64,000 bases of DNA from Bradyrhizobium sp. SZCCT0231. GTDB lineage: Bacteria; Pseudomonadota; Alphaproteobacteria; Rhizobiales; Xanthobacteraceae. Numbering within the stretch: the first letter of the stretch is position 1; every line of letters starts with the position of its first letter. Below, one piece after another: positions 9,411-20,503 of this stretch. A program made the translations under genes and the position numbers. The stretch covers positions 248,001 to 312,000 of the forward strand of contig NZ_JAFCKP010000004.1 in NCBI RefSeq assembly GCF_018130245.1. Direction: 5' to 3'. Under the pieces are notes generated by a model. That model worked only from the letters and a program-made list of their open reading frames with translations. It was not told the origin of the DNA and made no database searches.

Positions 9411-10754
9411 CTATGCAGGCGGCGTGCCGTTGATCGCCAGCACGTGGCCGGCGAGATACAGCGAGCCGGTGATCAGAATACGTGGCGGCACCTCATAAGC
9501 GAGCTTCGCCAACGCGCGCAGGGCGGCCTCGATGCCGGGCGCCGGCTCGACGCGCATGCCGAGGCTGCGCGCGGCATCGGCGAGACGGTCGACCGGCATC
9601 GCGTTCTCGGTATCGGGAATCGGCACTGCGATGATGTGACGGGTGAGGCCGGCGAAATTGGCGAGAAAGCCCTGCGCGTCCTTGTTGGCCATCATGCCGG
9701 CGATGACCACCAGCGGCCGCGACACGCGCTCTTCGAGATCGCCGAGCGCGGCCGCCGCAACGCGCCCGCCCTCGGCGTTGTGGCCGCCGTCGAGCCAAAT
9801 CTCCGAGCCCTGCGGACCCCAGGACAGCAGCTCACCCGAGGTGAGGCGCTGCATCCGCGCCGGCCATTCGGCGCCGACGATGCCCGCCTCGAACGCGGCG
9901 TGAGGGATCTTGATGGTCGGAATCGCGCGCAACGTCGCGATCGCGAGCCCGGCATTGGCGAATTGGTGGCGGCCGAACAGACGCGGCGCCGGCAGATCCA
10001 TCAAGCCGCGATCGTCGGAATAGACCAGACGCCCGCGCTCGACATTGACGTGCCAGCTCTCGTTTGCGGCAAACAGCGGCGCACGCATGCGCTTCGCCTG
10101 CGCCTCGATCACGGCCATCGCCTCCGGCATTTGCTCGGCGCAAATCACGGGCACGCCGCGTTTGACGATCGCGGCCTTCTCGCCGGCAATCGACGCCAGC
10201 GTCGATCCGAGAAAATCCATGTGATCCATGCTGACAGGCGAGATCACGCAGGCCGCCGGCGTGTCGACCACATTGGTCGAATCGAGCCGGCCGCCGAGGC
10301 CGACTTCGAGCAGCACGACGTCGGCGGGGTTCTGCGCGAACAGATGGAAGGCTGCCGCTGTCTTCAGCTCGAATACGGTCGCGGGCTCGCCGGCATTGAC
10401 GCGCTCGACCTCCTCCAGCGCGGCGCGCAATTCGTCGTCACCGACGAGCACGCCGCCACCGACGCGGCCAAGGCGAAAACATTCGTTGATGCGGACGAGA
10501 TAGGGCGAGGTGTAGGTGTGCACGCGCTGGCCGGCAGCCTCCAGCGTCGCGCGCAGATAGGCGACCGTCGAGCCCTTGCCGTTGGTGCCGGCGATGTGGA
10601 TCACCGGCGGCAGCTTGCGTTCGGGGTGGCCGAGCCGCTCGAGCAGACGGTGCATCCGCTCCAGCCCGAGATCGATGCGCTTCTGATGCAGGGCCGACAG
10701 CCGCCCGATCAATTCGCCGAGCGGTGTTTTTGCAGTGTCAGGAGACGCGTTCAC
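9411..10754 (-). CDS. folC: Bifunctional folylpolyglutamate synthase / dihydrofolate synthase
   Basis: A 447-residue Mur-ligase-family enzyme that joins glutamate to dihydropteroate and then to folates. The ATP-binding loop [20 protein letters not shown] (about residues 50-69), followed by [13 protein letters not shown], is diagnostic; [12 protein letters not shown] and LDGGHNAEG are the central and C-terminal signatures. It starts at a GTG whose last bases overlap the accD stop (GTGA, 10751-10754), so it is translationally coupled to accD. The accD-folC order is widely conserved. Confidence 0.96.
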   Translation of the reverse strand: MNASPDTAKTPLGELIGRLSALHQKRIDLGLERMHRLLERLGHPERKLPPVIHIAGTNGKGSTVAYLRATLEAAGQRVHTYTSPYLVRINECFRLGRVGGGVLVGDDELRAALEEVERVNAGEPATVFELKTAAAFHLFAQNPADVVLLEVGLGGRLDSTNVVDTPAACVISPVSMDHMDFLGSTLASIAGEKAAIVKRGVPVICAEQMPEAMAVIEAQAKRMRAPLFAANESWHVNVERGRLVYSDDRGLMDLPAPRLFGRHQFANAGLAIATLRAIPTIKIPHAAFEAGIVGAEWPARMQRLTSGELLSWGPQGSEIWLDGGHNAEGGRVAAAALGDLEERVSRPLVVIAGMMANKDAQGFLANFAGLTRHIIAVPIPDTENAMPVDRLADAARSLGMRVEPAPGIEAALRALAKLAYEVPPRILITGSLYLAGHVLAINGTPPA

Positions 10755-11692
10755 GCGTGCGGCGCGGCCGGCGCCGTCTCGGCGGCCGATACGATCTGCG
10801 CCGGGCTCGTCACCGGCTGCGCCGGCTTCGAAGCGCCTTCCTGCGCCGGCGCCTTGGTCAGCAGGCGGCAGAGCCGCGCCAGCGTCGGACGCAGCTCATG
10901 CCGGTGCACGACCATGTCGACCATGCCGTGCTCCTTGAGGTACTCGGCGCGCTGGAAGCCCTCGGGCAGTTTTTCGCGGATGGTCTGCTCGATCACGCGT
11001 GCGCCGGCGAAGCCGATCAGCGCGCCCGGCTCGGCGATCTGGACGTCGCCGAGCATCGCATAGGACGCGGTGACGCCGCCGGTGGTCGGGTTGGTCAGCA
11101 CGACGATATAGGGCAGTTTTGCTTCGCGCAGCATCTGCACCGCCACGGTGGTGCGCGGCATCTGCATCAGCGACAGGATACCCTCCTGCATGCGCGCGCC
11201 GCCGCTAGCCGCGAACACGATGAACGGCGACTTCTTCTCGACCGCGAGCTCCATCCCGCGCACGATGGCTTCGCCCGCGGCCATGCCGAGCGAGCCGCCC
11301 ATGAAGTCGAAATCCTGCACGGCGACGACGACGGCGGAGCCTTCGAGCTTGCCGTAGCCGACCTTGACCGCGTCGTTCAGATTGGTCCGCGCCCGCGCGT
11401 CCTTGATGCGGTCGACGTATTTCTTCTCATCACGGAACTTGAGCGGGTCGGGCGTGACCTCGGGCAGCGCTACGTCGAACCAGGTCTCGTTGTCGAAGAT
11501 CGACTTCAAGCGCGCCACCGCGCCCATGCGCATGTGGTAGTTCGAGCCGGGAATGACGAACTGGTTGGCCTCGACGTCCTTGTAGAACACGAGTTGCCCG
11601 GAATCCGGGCACTTGATCCACAGATTCTCCGGCGTCTCCCGCCGCAGCATGTTGCGGATCTTCGGCCGGACCACATTGGTAAGCCAGTTCAT
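10751..11692 (-). CDS. accD: Acetyl-CoA carboxylase carboxyltransferase subunit beta
   Basis: A 313-residue subunit of acetyl-CoA carboxylase that, with AccA, transfers the carboxyl group from biotin to acetyl-CoA for fatty acid synthesis. The N-terminus [12 protein letters not shown] and the crotonase-fold core with [13 protein letters not shown], and [16 protein letters not shown], identify it. Where E. coli AccD has a four-cysteine zinc ribbon, this protein reads [20 protein letters not shown] and keeps only one cysteine. That loss is shared with other Rhizobiales as far as I recall. The C-terminal tail is alanine/proline-rich. Confidence 0.96.
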   Translation of the reverse strand: MNWLTNVVRPKIRNMLRRETPENLWIKCPDSGQLVFYKDVEANQFVIPGSNYHMRMGAVARLKSIFDNETWFDVALPEVTPDPLKFRDEKKYVDRIKDARARTNLNDAVKVGYGKLEGSAVVVAVQDFDFMGGSLGMAAGEAIVRGMELAVEKKSPFIVFAASGGARMQEGILSLMQMPRTTVAVQMLREAKLPYIVVLTNPTTGGVTASYAMLGDVQIAEPGALIGFAGARVIEQTIREKLPEGFQRAEYLKEHGMVDMVVHRHELRPTLARLCRLLTKAPAQEGASKPAQPVTSPAQIVSAAETAPAAPHA

Positions 11693-11802
11693 GGTTTGCT
11701 CCGATGTGCGATCCCGCTGGGAATCGCCTGAAAGGATATATGGCGGCCGGACATCTGCCCGGCAAGCCGCCGTGTCACCCGTCCCAAGAGCGGAATTATG
11801 GC

Positions 11803-12635
11803 CTATTCCGCCGCCTGCTGTGCGCCCTTGACGCCCTGGGCCAGGGCCGCCGTCAATTCCGCGACGGCGTTGACGGTCTTGGCGGTCGCGCGCCCCTCGG
11901 CGTCGAGGCTGTTCTTGAGCGCATCCACCAACGCGGTCCCGACCACCGCGCCGTTGGCGTGGGACGCGATGGCGCGGGCCGTCTCCGGCGTGCGGATGCC
12001 GAAGCCGACGCAGACCGGCAGTTTTGTGTGCCGCTTGATGCGGGCAACCGCCTCGCTGACGGCCGTGGAGTCTGCGGCCGCCGCACCGGTGATGCCGGTG
12101 ATGGAGACGTAGTAGACGAAGCCCGAGGTGTTGGCGAGCACGGCCGGCAGGCGCTTGTCGTCGGTGGTCGGCGTCGCCAGGCGGATGAAGTTGAGGCCGG
12201 CCTTCATCGCGGGCAGGCAGAGCTCGTCGTCTTCCTCCGGCGGCAGGTCGACGATGATGAGGCCGTCGACGCCGGCGCTCTTTGCGTCGGCGAGAAACTT
12301 GTCGACGCCGTAGATATAGATCGGATTGTAATACCCCATCAGCACGATCGGCGTCGCGTTGTCGTCCTTGCGGAAGCCGCGCACGAGCTCGAGCGTCTTC
12401 TTCAGCGTCATGCCGGCCTTCAGCGCACGAAGCCCGGCGGCCTGGATCGACGGCCCGTCGGCCATCGGATCGGTGAAGGGCATGCCGATCTCGATCACGT
12501 CGGCACCGGACTTCGGCAGCGCCTTGATGATCTCGAGCGAGGTGGCGGGATCGGGGTCGCCTGCCATCAGGAAGGTGACGAAAGCCGAGCGGCCCTGCTT
12601 CGCAAGCTCGGCAAAACGGGTATCGATACGCGTGG

Positions 12636-12639
<4 letters not shown>
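11803..12639 (-). CDS. trpA: Tryptophan synthase alpha subunit
   Basis: A 278-residue TIM barrel that cleaves indole-glycerol phosphate to indole and glyceraldehyde-3-phosphate. The signature [20 protein letters not shown] contains the catalytic glutamate; the second catalytic acid lies in [14 protein letters not shown]. The GTG start overlaps the trpB stop (GTGA, 12636-12639). It is the last of the contiguous trpF-trpB-trpA genes; accD follows 110 bases later. Confidence 0.97.
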
Positions 12640-13849
<1,210 letters not shown>

Positions 13850-13853
<4 letters not shown>

Positions 13854-14521
13854 CGAACGCTCAACTCTTGGCTTGTATCTTGGCTAGCGCGCGCGGCGCG
13901 GATGAAGGCCTTGATCATCTCGGGGTCCTTGACACCGGGGGCGCTCTCGACACCCGAGGACACATCGACGCCGCCGGCACGGGTGACGCGAAGGGCTTCG
14001 GCCAGGTTATCGGCGTGCAGCCCGCCCGAGACCATGTAGGGCGGCTTCAGATCGAGATTTTCCAGCAGGTGCCAGTCGAACGGCTCGCCCAAGCCGCCGG
14101 GCCGCGTCGCATCCTTGGGCGCGCGCGCATCGAACAGGATGCGGTCGGCGACCGCGGCGTAGCCGGGCAGCACGGCAAGATCGGCCGCTGTCGCGACCGG
14201 CACGGCCTTCATCACGGGGCGGCCGAAGCGTTGCTTGATGTCGCGCAGCCGCGCCACGCTCTCCTTGCCGTGGAGCTGGAAAATGTCCGGCGACAGTGCG
14301 TCCATGATGTTGTCGAGCGTGGCGTCGTCGGCATCGACCGTGAGCGCCACTTTGAGCGCGCGCCGCTTCACCTGACGGCCGAGGTCACGGCCGAGCTCCA
14401 GGGAGAGATGCCGCGGCGACGGCGGAAAGAACACGAACCCCACCATGTCGGCACCCGCCTCGAGCGCCGTTTCGAGCGTCTCGGGCGTGGACAGGCCGCA
14501 GATCTTGACGAGCAGGGACAT
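13850..14521 (-). CDS. trpF: Phosphoribosylanthranilate isomerase
   Basis: A 223-residue TIM barrel catalysing the Amadori rearrangement of phosphoribosylanthranilate in tryptophan synthesis. [15 protein letters not shown] (general-base cysteine in K-I-C-G), [22 protein letters not shown] (catalytic aspartate) and [15 protein letters not shown] all match the family. It is first of the coupled trpFBA set, 63 bases after lapA. Confidence 0.97.
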
Positions 14522-14584
14522 GGTCTCAAAGCAAATGGAGGCCGCAAGCCGGCCGGAAAGCAGGGTTTTTCGGTCGGGCCGCTT

Positions 14585-14977
14585 CTACAACGTCGCGCGC
14601 TGCTTGTCTCGCCCGACGGGCCCGTACAGGCCGACCCCGGAGGGAACGGGAAGGCGCTGGGACCCGGGTTTCGCTGCGGTCGCCTGGGCCCGCAGATCGG
14701 CCAGTTCGGCCCTGGCGGCCCGGGCCTCCGCATCGTTCCGGCGCGCTGCGCGCCGCCAGCGCCGCTGGCCGAACCAGACGGCAGAGCCGCCTGCGAAAAC
14801 CCCGAGCGCCGCCACCAGGATCAGCAGCAGGAACAGCGGCAACGTCATCGACAGTGACGGGTCGTCGGAAATGAAGGGGTCGAAGGATACCGTGACGAAA
14901 TGCCGGTTGGCGACGGCAAACGCCACCAGGATCAGGCCCAGCGGAATCACGATCAGCGCGGTCAGGAACTTTCGCAT
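14585..14977 (-). CDS. lapA: LapA family membrane protein (DUF1049)
   Basis: A 130-residue protein with two predicted membrane segments: FLTALIVIPLGLILVAFAVA (about residues 4-23) and LPLFLLLILVAALGVFAGGS (about 47-66). A basic cytoplasmic stretch FGQRRWRRAARR and an alanine-rich helix follow. It matches the LapA-like family, whose E. coli member works with LapB in controlling LPS synthesis; no lapB is visible here. The position directly behind ihfB is commonly conserved. Confidence 0.85.
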   Translation of the reverse strand: MRKFLTALIVIPLGLILVAFAVANRHFVTVSFDPFISDDPSLSMTLPLFLLLILVAALGVFAGGSAVWFGQRRWRRAARRNDAEARAARAELADLRAQATAAKPGSQRLPVPSGVGLYGPVGRDKQRATL

Positions 14978-15054
14978 CGCGATCGCTCGTCTTGAATCAA
15001 GCTTGCTGCCGCATCATGCGGCCGTTCGGTTAAGCCCGGACGACAGCGGCTACT

Positions 15055-15360
15055 TTAATCGGGCGCGCCGGGATCCGGATGGTCGCGGTTCAGCCGCTCG
15101 CGCATTTCCTTGCCGGTCTTGAAGAACGGAACGCTCTTCTGGTCGACGGGCACATGGGCGCCGGTGCGTGGATTGCGCCCTGCGCGCGCAGGGCGATGCT
15201 TGACCGAGAAGGCACCGAAGCCGCGCAGCTCGACGCGGTCGCCGCGTGCAAGCGCCGCTACGATCTCTTCGAGAATCGCATTCACAATGTTCTCGACATC
15301 CCGCTGGTACAGATGCGGGTTGTGCTCGGCGATACGCTGAACAAGTTCGGATTTGATCAT
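15055..15360 (-). CDS. ihfB: Integration host factor subunit beta
   Basis: A 101-residue DNA-bending protein of the HU/IHF fold. [40 protein letters not shown] and [19 protein letters not shown] are the dimerisation core and the DNA-intercalating arm with its proline. It pairs with IHF-alpha, which is not in the window. It lies between sppA and lapA on the same strand. Confidence 0.96.
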   Translation of the reverse strand: MIKSELVQRIAEHNPHLYQRDVENIVNAILEEIVAALARGDRVELRGFGAFSVKHRPARAGRNPRTGAHVPVDQKSVPFFKTGKEMRERLNRDHPDPGAPD

Positions 15361-15532
15361 CGAGAGATAGGACCCGGAAGCGTGCGGATGACCATTTCCG
15401 TGAAAATACCGTGATCTGTCAAGACGCTAAATCAAGGTTGAGCGTCGTGAAAATACGTGACAAATGCCAAAAAAGCAGGCTGAGCCGGCACGCGCAAGAC
15501 GGGAAAAGCTTTCGGAACTCGCCTGTCTCCGG

Positions 15533-16513
15533 TCAGTTTGACGCGGCCGGCTGCCACAACGCCAGCATTCCATCCATTCCGAGCCGATCGACAGCCTGCG
15601 CGACGCCGGTTTGCCCGATCTGATGCGCAATCGAGCCCAAACCCAGCGCTTCCAGCGTCACGGCGGCGGCGGCCTTGAGGAACGGCAGGTCGCCGAAGCG
15701 CGGCTGGAGCTTGTAATCGCGCACGGGAAGCCCCTTCTTGACGCTCTTGTGCTCGACCAGCCAGGTCACGGCCGTCTTCTCATCACCGATCTGGTCGACC
15801 AGCTTGAGATCGATCGCCTGGCGGCCGGTGAAGACGCGGCCATCGGCGACTTTTTCGAGCTGCGTGTCATCCATGCCACGCCGCTCCTTCACCATTCCCT
15901 TGAACCAGGCATAGGAATCCTTCACCAGCGCATCGAGCGCGGCGCGCGCCTCGGGACTGGTCGGCTCAAAACCGTTGGGCGCGGCCTTCAGCGGCGAGGA
16001 CTTCACCTCCTCGACCTTGACGCCGATGGTCTTCAGCAGCTCGGAGACGTTGGGGTACTGGAACAGCACGCCGATCGATCCGACCAGCGAGCTCTGCTGG
16101 GCGATGATGTGATCGCTCGCAATCGCCGTGATGTAGCCCCCGGAGGCAGCGAGCCCCTCGACCACGACGACGAGCGGCTTCTTCGCCTTGAGCCGGACGA
16201 GCGAATCGTAGAGCTGCTCGGAGCCGGCGGTGGTGCCGCCCGGCGAGTTGATATGAACGATGACGGCGGCGGCCTGCGAATTCTCAAGCCGCTCCAGCGC
16301 CTGCGTGCGATCGGAATCGCTGCGGATCAGTCCATCGATATGAACGCGCGCGATCGAGCCGGCGGCTACGAAGGTGCCGCGCGCTCCGGGCGTCGCAATC
16401 AGCGCAAAGCTCGCAATCGCCGCGATCGCGATCAGCGCGGCCATCACACGCCAGAACGTCAGCTTGCGGCGGATCCTGCGGCGATCGACGATGATGTCCG
16501 AATCGAGCGACAT
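15533..16513 (-). CDS. sppA: Signal peptide peptidase SppA, S49 family
   Basis: A 326-residue membrane-anchored serine protease of the short, single-domain type. It has one N-terminal membrane segment (FWRVMAALIAIAAIASFALI, about residues 21-40), then IVHINSPGGTTAGSEQLYDS and VVVVEGLAASGGYITAIASD with the catalytic lysine region, and SSLVGSIGVLF around the catalytic serine. It degrades cleaved signal peptides in the inner membrane. It follows rpsA after a 380-base spacer holding a terminator and a repeat, so it is likely to have its own promoter. Confidence 0.94.
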   Translation of the reverse strand: MSLDSDIIVDRRRIRRKLTFWRVMAALIAIAAIASFALIATPGARGTFVAAGSIARVHIDGLIRSDSDRTQALERLENSQAAAVIVHINSPGGTTAGSEQLYDSLVRLKAKKPLVVVVEGLAASGGYITAIASDHIIAQQSSLVGSIGVLFQYPNVSELLKTIGVKVEEVKSSPLKAAPNGFEPTSPEARAALDALVKDSYAWFKGMVKERRGMDDTQLEKVADGRVFTGRQAIDLKLVDQIGDEKTAVTWLVEHKSVKKGLPVRDYKLQPRFGDLPFLKAAAAVTLEALGLGSIAHQIGQTGVAQAVDRLGMDGMLALWQPAASN

Positions 16514-16651
16514 CGGAATATCTCCAAATGAAAGGCTGGGCGCGTTGTGCCGTCACAGCGTGACCATCGGCTTATCTGGATACATCAATTGCGGCGCAAT
16601 TTGAAGAAAACAAGGCCTGGGCAGGGTGGAGGCCCGGACGCTGCCACACTC

Positions 16652-16816
16652 CTCGTCATCCCGGACAAGCGCAGCAAAGCGGAGCGCTGATCCGGGATCC
16701 ATACCCACAGGATTGAGTTTGGCGAAGACTTGGAGTTACCAGCCCGCACCAAATCGCTCCCTGGGAGTATGGGTCCCGGATCTACGCGCGCTTTGAGCGC
16801 GCTTGTCCGGGACGAC
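16652..16816. repeat. Palindromic intergenic repeat between sppA and rpsA
   Basis: The arms cgtcatcccggacaagcgc (from 16654) and gcgcttgtccgggacgac (to 16816) are inverted copies. The internal parts gatccgggatccatacccac and atgggtcccggatc are also inverted. No open reading frame of substance lies inside. It occupies most of the 380-base spacer between sppA and rpsA, together with the rpsA terminator. Confidence 0.8.
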
Positions 16817-16840
16817 AGCGGAGTTCGTGGAGGCAACAAC

Positions 16841-16868
16841 AAAAAAGCCCCGGCTCGCGCCGGGGCTT
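16841..16868 (-). terminator. Rho-independent terminator after rpsA
   Basis: Read on the minus strand, a 10-bp stem AAGCCCCGGC / GCCGGGGCTT with a GCGA loop runs into six T residues (bases 16846-16841). It starts about 25 bases after the rpsA stop codon. Confidence 0.9.
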
Positions 16869-16893
16869 CGATGCAGCGAAACGCGCGTTTCGC

Positions 16894-18600
16894 TTACTTG
16901 TTGTCGCGGTTCTTCAGCGCGGTGCCGAGGATGTCGCCGAGCGTCGCACCCGAATCGGAGGAGCCATACTGCGCGATGGCCTCCTTCTCTTCGGCGACTT
17001 CGAGCGCCTTGATCGACACCTGGACCTTGCGGGCCTTCTTGTCGAACTGGATCACGCGGGCATCGACCTTCTCGCCGACGGCGAAGCGTTCGGCGCGCTG
17101 GTCGTTGCGGTCACGGGCGAGCTCCGAGCGCTTGATGAAGGTGGTGAAGTCGGTACCGGCGATCTTCACCTCGATACCGCTCTCCTTCACTTCGAGCACT
17201 TCGCAGGTCACGACCGCGCCCTTCTTGACATCGCCCGGCTCGGCGAAGGGGTCGCCTTCGAGCTGCTTGATGCCGAGAGAGATGCGCTCCTTCTCGACGT
17301 CCACATCGAGCACCACGGCCTTCACCATGTCGCCCTTCTTGTAGTTGTCGATCACCTGCTCGCCCGGAAGCTTCCAGTCGAGATCGGAGAGATGGACCAT
17401 GCCGTCGACGTCGCCCTCGAGACCCAGGAACAGACCGAACTCGGTCTTGTTCTTGACCTCGCCCTCGACCACCGAACCGGTCGGGTGACCTTCGACGAAG
17501 ACCTCCCAGGGGTTGCGCATGGTCTGCTTGAGGCCGAGCGAGATGCGGCGCTTGACGGAATCGACTTCCAGCACCTGCACGTCGACTTCCTGCGAAGTCG
17601 AGACGATCTTGCCGGGGTGCATGTTCTTCTTGGTCCACGACATCTCGGAGACGTGGATCAGGCCTTCGATGCCCGGCTCGAGCTCGACGAACGCACCGTA
17701 GTCGGTGATGTTGGTGACGCGGCCGGTGAAGCGGGCACCCAGCGGGTACTTGGCTTCGATGCCCTGCCACGGATCGTCCAGCAGCTGCTTCATGCCCAGC
17801 GAGATGCGGTGCGTCTCGTGGTTGATCTTGATGATCTTGACCTTCACGGTCTGGCCGATCGAGAGCACCTCGGTCGGATGGTTGACGCGGCGCCACGCGA
17901 TGTCGGTGACGTGCAAGAGGCCGTCGATGCCGCCGAGGTCAACGAACGCACCGTAATCGGTGATGTTCTTGACCACGCCGTCGATGACCTGACCCTCTTC
18001 GAGGTTCTGCACCAGCTCCTGGCGCTGCTCGGCGCGGGTCTCTTCGAGAACCGTGCGGCGGGACACCACGATGTTGCCGCGGCGGCGGTCCATCTTGAGG
18101 ATCTGGAACGGCTGCGAGTTGTTCATCAGCGGCGCAACGTCGCGGATCGGACGGATGTCGACCTGCGAGCGCGGCAGGAAGGCCACGGCACCGTCGAGGT
18201 CGACGGTGAAGCCGCCCTTGACCTGGTTGAAGATGACGCCGTTGACCTTCTCGTTGTTCTGGAACGCCTTCTCGAGCTTGCCCCAGCTCTCTTCGCGGCG
18301 CGCCTTGTCGCGCGACAGCACGGCTTCACCGAGGGCGTTTTCGATGCGATCGAGGAACACTTCCACCTCGTCGCCGACCTTGAGGTCGCTCTCACGGCCG
18401 GGGCCGGAAAATTCGCGCAGGGCGACGCGGCCCTCGGTCTTCAGGCCGACGTCGATGACGGCCATGTCCTTTTCAATTGCAACCACCTTGCCCTTGACGA
18501 CGGAGCTTTCCTGCAGGTTGCCACCTGCGAAGGACTCGTCGAGCATCGCGGCGAAATCGTCGCGCGAGGGGCTATAGGTATCAGCAGAAATCGAAGCCAT
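16894..18600 (-). CDS. rpsA: 30S ribosomal protein S1
   Basis: A 568-residue protein with six S1 RNA-binding domains. The repeats carry the characteristic ITDYGAFVDLGGIDGLLHVTD and ITDYGAFVELEPGIEGLIHV units. It holds mRNA on the small ribosomal subunit and melts structured leaders. I set the start at 18600 (MASISADTYSPSRDDFAAML), which has a good GGAGAACAA ribosome binding site, rather than an ATG 78 bases upstream. The gene lies downstream of aroA and cmk; the 270-base cmk-rpsA spacer is non-coding and could hold an independent promoter. Confidence 0.97.
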   Translation of the reverse strand: MASISADTYSPSRDDFAAMLDESFAGGNLQESSVVKGKVVAIEKDMAVIDVGLKTEGRVALREFSGPGRESDLKVGDEVEVFLDRIENALGEAVLSRDKARREESWGKLEKAFQNNEKVNGVIFNQVKGGFTVDLDGAVAFLPRSQVDIRPIRDVAPLMNNSQPFQILKMDRRRGNIVVSRRTVLEETRAEQRQELVQNLEEGQVIDGVVKNITDYGAFVDLGGIDGLLHVTDIAWRRVNHPTEVLSIGQTVKVKIIKINHETHRISLGMKQLLDDPWQGIEAKYPLGARFTGRVTNITDYGAFVELEPGIEGLIHVSEMSWTKKNMHPGKIVSTSQEVDVQVLEVDSVKRRISLGLKQTMRNPWEVFVEGHPTGSVVEGEVKNKTEFGLFLGLEGDVDGMVHLSDLDWKLPGEQVIDNYKKGDMVKAVVLDVDVEKERISLGIKQLEGDPFAEPGDVKKGAVVTCEVLEVKESGIEVKIAGTDFTTFIKRSELARDRNDQRAERFAVGEKVDARVIQFDKKARKVQVSIKALEVAEEKEAIAQYGSSDSGATLGDILGTALKNRDNK

Positions 18601-18870
18601 TTGTTCTCCAGTTGCGGATGTCTTGCCGGCCGTTGGGTTCATGGGCGCATCGCACACGCAGTGTCGGAAGGTCCGCAAGACCTTCGAGCGACCGCTCGCT
18701 GCTCCGGCTTTGCAGCGGAACAGCGGAAGCGGGCCGGCTGAGGCCCGCGCGTTCGATACGTGGAAATGTTATGTCCGGAGCCTGGATCGCGTCGGCCCCG
18801 AAACGAGGGGGCCGAAGATATCGACATCAAAGAGGCGGGAGCGGGCGCTTCCTCCAATGACGGCTGCGGC

Positions 18871-19509
18871 TTAACCCCGCAACCGGCCCGCTCGGACGGC
18901 CTCGATAATGTCGATGGCGGCCCGGACGCCGCCTTCTATATCGAGTTGGGAGTTATCTAGCAAGTAAGCATCCGGGGCCGGTTTCAAAGGCGCAATCGGC
19001 CGGTTCTTGTCGCGTTCGTCGCGCCGGATGATGTCGGCGAGCACGGCGGCCTCATCGGCCTCCTCGCCCCTTGCCCTAGCCTCCATGGTCCGGCGGCGGG
19101 CACGAACCTTGGGGTCGGCGACGACGAAGATCTTCACGTCGGCATGGGGACAGATCACGGTTCCAATGTCCCGACCGTCCAGCACGGCTCCGGGCGGGTC
19201 GGCGGCGAATTGCCGCTGGAAATTGACCAGGACCTCGCGAACCCTGGGGATGGCCGAAACGATCGAGGCGCCCTCGCCGGCCTCCTGGGTCTTCAGCGCG
19301 GGATTGCCGAACTTTTCGGGATCGAGCTCCAAGGCGGCCTGCACCGCGGCCGCCTCGTCCCTGAGATCATGGCCGGACTGCATCAACTCGTAGGCCACCG
19401 CGCGATAGATCACGCCGGTATCGAGATGACGATAGCCGTAATGGTGGGCGAGACGCTTGCCGAGCGTCCCCTTGCCCGAAGCCGCGGGCCCGTCGATGGC
19501 GATGATCAT
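18871..19509 (-). CDS. cmk: Cytidylate kinase
   Basis: A 212-residue (d)CMP kinase. [20 protein letters not shown] is the N-terminal P-loop; [16 protein letters not shown] and [20 protein letters not shown] are the CMP-binding parts; the basic lid [19 protein letters not shown] follows. I set the start at 19509 because that ATG gives the family's exact beginning; an upstream in-frame extension would run through the preceding gene. Only five bases separate it from the unknown gene at 19515-19922, so it is very probably co-transcribed with the inserted nucleotidyltransferase pair. Confidence 0.96.
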   Translation of the reverse strand: MIIAIDGPAASGKGTLGKRLAHHYGYRHLDTGVIYRAVAYELMQSGHDLRDEAAAVQAALELDPEKFGNPALKTQEAGEGASIVSAIPRVREVLVNFQRQFAADPPGAVLDGRDIGTVICPHADVKIFVVADPKVRARRRTMEARARGEEADEAAVLADIIRRDERDKNRPIAPLKPAPDAYLLDNSQLDIEGGVRAAIDIIEAVRAGRLRG

Positions 19510-19514
19510 GTTAC

Positions 19515-19922
19515 TCAAACCTTGGCTGTCTGTGGCCCGCGCGCTCGTCGCAATGGCCGCTCTTCCGTAAAAATGTTGCGAGACGCGAACTCCGCGGGGC
19601 TCGCAAAAGTGAGATATTCGCGCATCGCGTCGGACGGCGATGACGTCGTGAACCATGGCTCGGCAAGGCGCCGCGCAGGATCGCAGACCCACGCCGGCAC
19701 CCGACCAAGACGACGTTGCTTGGCCAGATACTCGGCGATCGCACCGACCAGAGCGTCGAGCCGATCGTCCTGCGTCAGCGCCGGCTCGTCCTCGATCGTC
19801 TCGTATTGAGCGCGGGCGGTCCCTGCCAGATCGAACGTGTCCACGAATTCGGCCAGGACCGCGTCCCGCGGCGCGCCGGCCCGAATGCGATCGACGGCTT
19901 CAGCGAGGGTATTCGGGCGCAT
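19515..19922 (-). CDS. Uncharacterised 135-residue protein, second gene of a nucleotidyltransferase pair
   Basis: I do not recognise a named family. Visible features: an acidic helical N-terminal half (residues 1-70, including [20 protein letters not shown]), then a motif-rich C-terminal half with PAWV (76-79), EPWF (88-91), [11 protein letters not shown] (108-118) and PLRRAR (123-128). I have the impression that P-A-W-V / E-P-W-F / S-P-A-x-F-x-x-R-x-I-F recurs in small proteins paired with nucleotidyltransferase genes in other bacteria, but could not check. The first 23 bases overlap the end of the nucleotidyltransferase gene, a sign of coupled translation, and cmk starts 5 bases after its stop. 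A role as antitoxin or partner of the nucleotidyltransferase is inferred from arrangement only. Confidence 0.75.
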   Translation of the reverse strand: MRPNTLAEAVDRIRAGAPRDAVLAEFVDTFDLAGTARAQYETIEDEPALTQDDRLDALVGAIAEYLAKQRRLGRVPAWVCDPARRLAEPWFTTSSPSDAMREYLTFASPAEFASRNIFTEERPLRRARGPQTAKV

Positions 19923-20493
19923 CCGCTCCTCCCCCGAGATCCATGTTCTTCAGCAAGAAGCGTTGCTTCTCCGAGGATGCCGCGCTGACGGGAAAATACC
20001 GGCCAAGCAGAGCGATGGCTTCCTCTGCGGTCGAGATTCCAACTACTTTCATCAAGTTCAAAATATCCAGCCGTTCCGTCTCCCCTCGAACGGGATCCGT
20101 AATGCGGAACGCCTTCAATTTCAGTGCCAGAAGATATTCAGCGGACGGCACCCAAACCTCAAGCCCCGGCGGCGTGCCATCGCGCGGGAAGGTCCCAAAT
20201 TCCAGATGATCCGCGGCGCGGTCGGCGAGTGGGCTGAGATGAAATACGACGTGGTCGTTGAACCAGTCGGCACCCCATCCATTCCTTGCGGCAATATCTG
20301 CCGTTGTTCTTTCCAGCCAATCCGGCAGCGGACGCTCGAGCTTCGAGACGTCGACATCTTCGGTCGCGAAGCGGAAATTGAGGGCCGAGCCGCCATAGAC
20401 CGCGATCTGAAGCTTTGTTCCGGCGTCGGCCGCAGCACGGCCGATCGAATCGAAAGCGTCCAGCAAGGCGTCACGATCGAAGGCTACGCTCAT
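19900..20493 (-). CDS. Nucleotidyltransferase-fold protein (DUF6036/AbiEii-like), candidate toxin
   Basis: A 197-residue protein with the polymerase-beta-type nucleotidyltransferase signature: GGSAL at residues 34-38 followed by the metal-binding D46-x-D48 in RFATEDVDV. A further acidic/hydrophobic core includes PSAEYLLALKLKAF (about 115-128, with a conserved-looking lysine) and RLDILNLMKVVGI. This layout is seen in DUF6036 and in AbiEii/MenT-type toxins that modify tRNA or proteins with nucleotides. No helix-turn-helix is evident. It starts 10 bases after the aroA stop and overlaps the next gene by 23 bases, so it sits inside the aroA-cmk transcription unit. Function is unproven; a housekeeping nucleotidyltransferase is possible. 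Confidence 0.8.
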   Translation of the reverse strand: MSVAFDRDALLDAFDSIGRAAADAGTKLQIAVYGGSALNFRFATEDVDVSKLERPLPDWLERTTADIAARNGWGADWFNDHVVFHLSPLADRAADHLEFGTFPRDGTPPGLEVWVPSAEYLLALKLKAFRITDPVRGETERLDILNLMKVVGISTAEEAIALLGRYFPVSAASSEKQRFLLKNMDLGGGADAPEYPR

Positions 20494-20503
20494 AGCCGCG
20501 GCC

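Noticed and set aside
9444-11063. 539-residue plus-strand frame over folC and accD
   Set aside because: It overlaps two certain genes on the other strand and has low-complexity R/H/D-rich composition typical of antisense frames.
17392-18741. 449-residue plus-strand frame over rpsA
   Set aside because: Antisense of the strongly codon-biased S1 gene; repeats in it mirror the S1 domains.
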